Shown: positions 62,201 to 64,000 of the stretch, piece after piece
Numbering within the stretch: the stretch's first letter is position 1
Layout: every line of letters starts with the position of its first letter
NCBI GenBank assembly: GCA_023846275.1
Contig: JAIUJO010000087.1
Location: 637,501-701,500 of the forward strand
Direction of reading: 5' to 3'
DNA from: Vanilla planifolia
Lineage: Eukaryota; Streptophyta; Magnoliopsida; Asparagales; Orchidaceae
Length of the DNA stretch: 64,000 nucleotides
Position numbers and translations under genes: made by a program
Notes under the pieces: generated by a model
Seen by the model: only the letters and a program-made list of their open reading frames with translations
Database searches by the model: none
Told to the model about the DNA's origin: nothing

Positions 62201-62400
62201 TGCATATAGAGATTTTCAAATTCCTACTTTTGTGGAGTGACCTAGTTGCACAAACTAATGAAACCACTTTTCCCTTAAGTTTAGCATAAAACACACCCAA
62301 CATGATGCTTCTACAATGGTGGAATTATATTCACACTCATCAAGAATTTATAGTGATTGCCCAGATGCAGGTCATAGTTGTCATGAAGTTAATACTTTAT
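59215..62400 (+). mobile_element. L1-type LINE, copy B
   Basis: A second copy of the family at 46.9-54.5 kb, without the Gypsy insertion. Parallel text runs throughout, for example CATAGAATTCCATCTAGTGG near 60,029 against AATAGAATTCCATCCAATGT near 51,847, and AGGAGGATTTAAGTGCCAAA near 60,440 against AGGAGGATTTAATTGCCAAA near 52,238. Translated landmarks are KDGDKNTNVFHTIVNNRKRY near 60,340 (family 'KEGDRNTKFFHxxxxxRRKxN'), CKIKDLSGSWVSKEDL near 60,400, SSRGQDGL near 60,613 (family 'APGPDGF'), DFRTICF near 60,790 (family 'FRPISLC'), IIKLNIMKVFSSISYGFVKH near 60,980 (family 'KLDMAKAYDRVxWxFL'), and SNPSSPFLFHIV near 61,180 (family 'GDPLSPFLFVIV'). Stops and frameshifts are scattered throughout. 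The RNase H seen in copy A was not found here. Confidence 0.85.
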
Positions 62401-64000
62401 CTAGTAATTTTTTTGATGATGATTGTCTGAAAGATGGTTTTTGTTTTACGTAACCCAATTTTACATACTCCACACATCTCTTAGGGATTTTCTTGTCTGA
62501 CAAATACATACTGGAGGCCTCATTTGACATTTTGGTCAAGTCAAAATAAAAAGAGGTGTGTTTCATTGGTTTTATGGGCTAAGACTAGCCAAACCAAGTT
62601 GCATCAATCGATTCTCAATTTTGAACATGTGTCCCAACTAAATTAGGTAATTATTATCAAGATGCATATGCACCATTACTTATAGCACAATGAACATGGA
62701 AACTTGTAAGTTTGGACTTATTTTAGGATTTTTAAAAATCATTAGAAATAATGATGCAATATTTAAATTGTTAAGTTTTCTAAAATGGCTCATTTTATAC
62801 CTTATCACAAGACATCAAGTACCTCTCATATTATGAAGTGATTTCTTGATGAAATTGTGAAACTACATGGCTTACATCAACGAATTATGTTAGATCATAT
62901 TGTCAAATTTACTAGCAACTTTGGAAAAATACTTTGGTGCGTAAAGCTATCAAAACTTATGTTTTGATAGCTATCGTATTTGTACCCTAGTATTGTAACA
63001 CATTGAAACTTAGAATTTTTTTAGCATTCTACTTATTTTCATTTTAAATGAATCAATTAATAAAAAACAAGTTTAGTCCTTAAAATCATGATCAAAGTCA
63101 AATTGATTTTATTCTCTTACCTTATTATTTAGCACTTCTTAGTTTGTTGTGTCTTTTACACATTATATTTTCATTTTAGATAAATATATTGCTAAATAAA
63201 TTAAATTAAACAACTAAATATATAAATAATTACAAAATACTCATTGATAACTTAGAAATTTTGTTGAAAGTGATTATATAATGATTTGTGTTAGGCTAGA
63301 GAGACTCTACTTGGAACCCTTAAAATATTACATGCCTATAATATATGCTATTTACATTTATATAAAGACTAAGTATCAACATGTATATCTTGATTTACCT
63401 AAAGATTATAAAATTAGAGCTCCCTTTAATATTCAATAACTTGTATCTTATAAAAAACTATGCCAAATATCTGGTGAGCCTTTTTAGCCTTCACCATCAT
63501 TGCCAAGTAAAATTATCCCAACAATACATTTAGCCACATCTTGTGAGCATTGGGATCAAGTGGAGCCAGTCTTAGATGATCAAACAATCTTAACAGTGAA
63601 TCTTGTATAACAATGATTGTTGGTTGGTTGATAGGTCCCTCATATCAAAGCTTAATTTAAGTCCTTGGCTTTTGGAGAAGTTCTTACTTGTCTAGTGATC
63701 CTATATTTTCTAATTCTAAATTAATAGAATCTTTGAGTAGGCTCTTATTCAAATATATTATTTGAACCTAAATACTTTTCAATTATTTATGAGGTAACAA
63801 TCGACTTTTCATATCTTATTGTAGGTTGGGTTTGAGCCATACTAAATTGTCATAAAGATAGTAGTGTTGAAGCCCAAATGTACATCAGGAAAGGGTGTTA
63901 GGCCTCAATTCATAAGAAATGGCATGTGATACAATGGTTTCTTCGCTAACTATGACAAAGAAGTGAAATGATTATGTACACTAAGACTAATTAACTTGGT
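62400..64000. other. Unrecognised sequence at the right edge
   Basis: No family was recognised. A 61-codon minus-strand frame at 62,381-62,566 is lysine- and serine-rich and of chance length. It starts about where similarity between the two LINE copies fades, so a different sequence may have replaced the LINE 3' end here. Confidence 0.4.

Noticed and set aside
1-64000. CRISPR arrays, bacterial operons, Shine-Dalgarno sites, rRNA or tRNA genes
   Set aside because: No regularly spaced repeats, prokaryotic gene density or recognisable tRNA/rRNA sequence was seen. The content is plant nuclear DNA. A dedicated tRNA scan could still find a decayed copy.

Overview
The window looks like gene-poor nuclear DNA from a seed plant with a large, slowly purged genome. 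A gymnosperm is my best guess, but this is inference. The evidence is very AT-rich sequence, several decayed plant-type L1 LINEs carrying the DUF4283-type first ORF, a Sirevirus-type Copia element, a Ty3/Gypsy remnant, and a long decayed piece of plastid DNA. I found no intact host gene. The only long open frame (405 codons, 33,294-34,511, minus strand) is the Gag of the Copia element.

Layout. 1-2.9 kb: unrecognised sequence with a small minisatellite. 2.99-6.19 kb: L1 LINE, plus strand. 6.2-9.05 kb: unrecognised, with two exon-like stretches at 7.05-7.64 kb. 9.05-13.0 kb: L1 LINE, minus strand, with both ORFs traceable. 13-15.9 kb: unrecognised. 15.9-29.5 kb: a block of extreme AT richness in which the T-rich strand switches at least twice, holding a few less AT-rich islands and a decayed ~316-bp tandem duplication. 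30.16-36.52 kb: Copia element with two ~1.75-1.8 kb LTRs, an open gag and only scraps of pol. 37.15-42.0 kb: the most striking feature, a nuclear plastid fragment (NUPT) keeping the plastid operon order rpoB-rpoC1-rpoC2 on the minus strand, including the split rpoC1 gene and the relic of its group II intron. 42-46.8 kb: mostly unrecognised, with LTR-like stretches. 46.86-54.45 kb: L1 LINE, plus strand, interrupted by a minus-strand Ty3/Gypsy fossil (about 46.97-51.04 kb). 54.45-58.9 kb: unrecognised, with a degenerate tandem repeat. 59.2-62.4 kb: a second copy of the same L1 family as at 46.9-54.5 kb. The rest is unrecognised.

Nothing here works together as a pathway. The window is a stratigraphy of insertions: old LINEs, a plastid DNA insertion, LTR elements nested in or beside them, and long decay. 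I translated by eye and matched to remembered families, so boundaries marked approximate may be off by tens to hundreds of bases. No database search was run.
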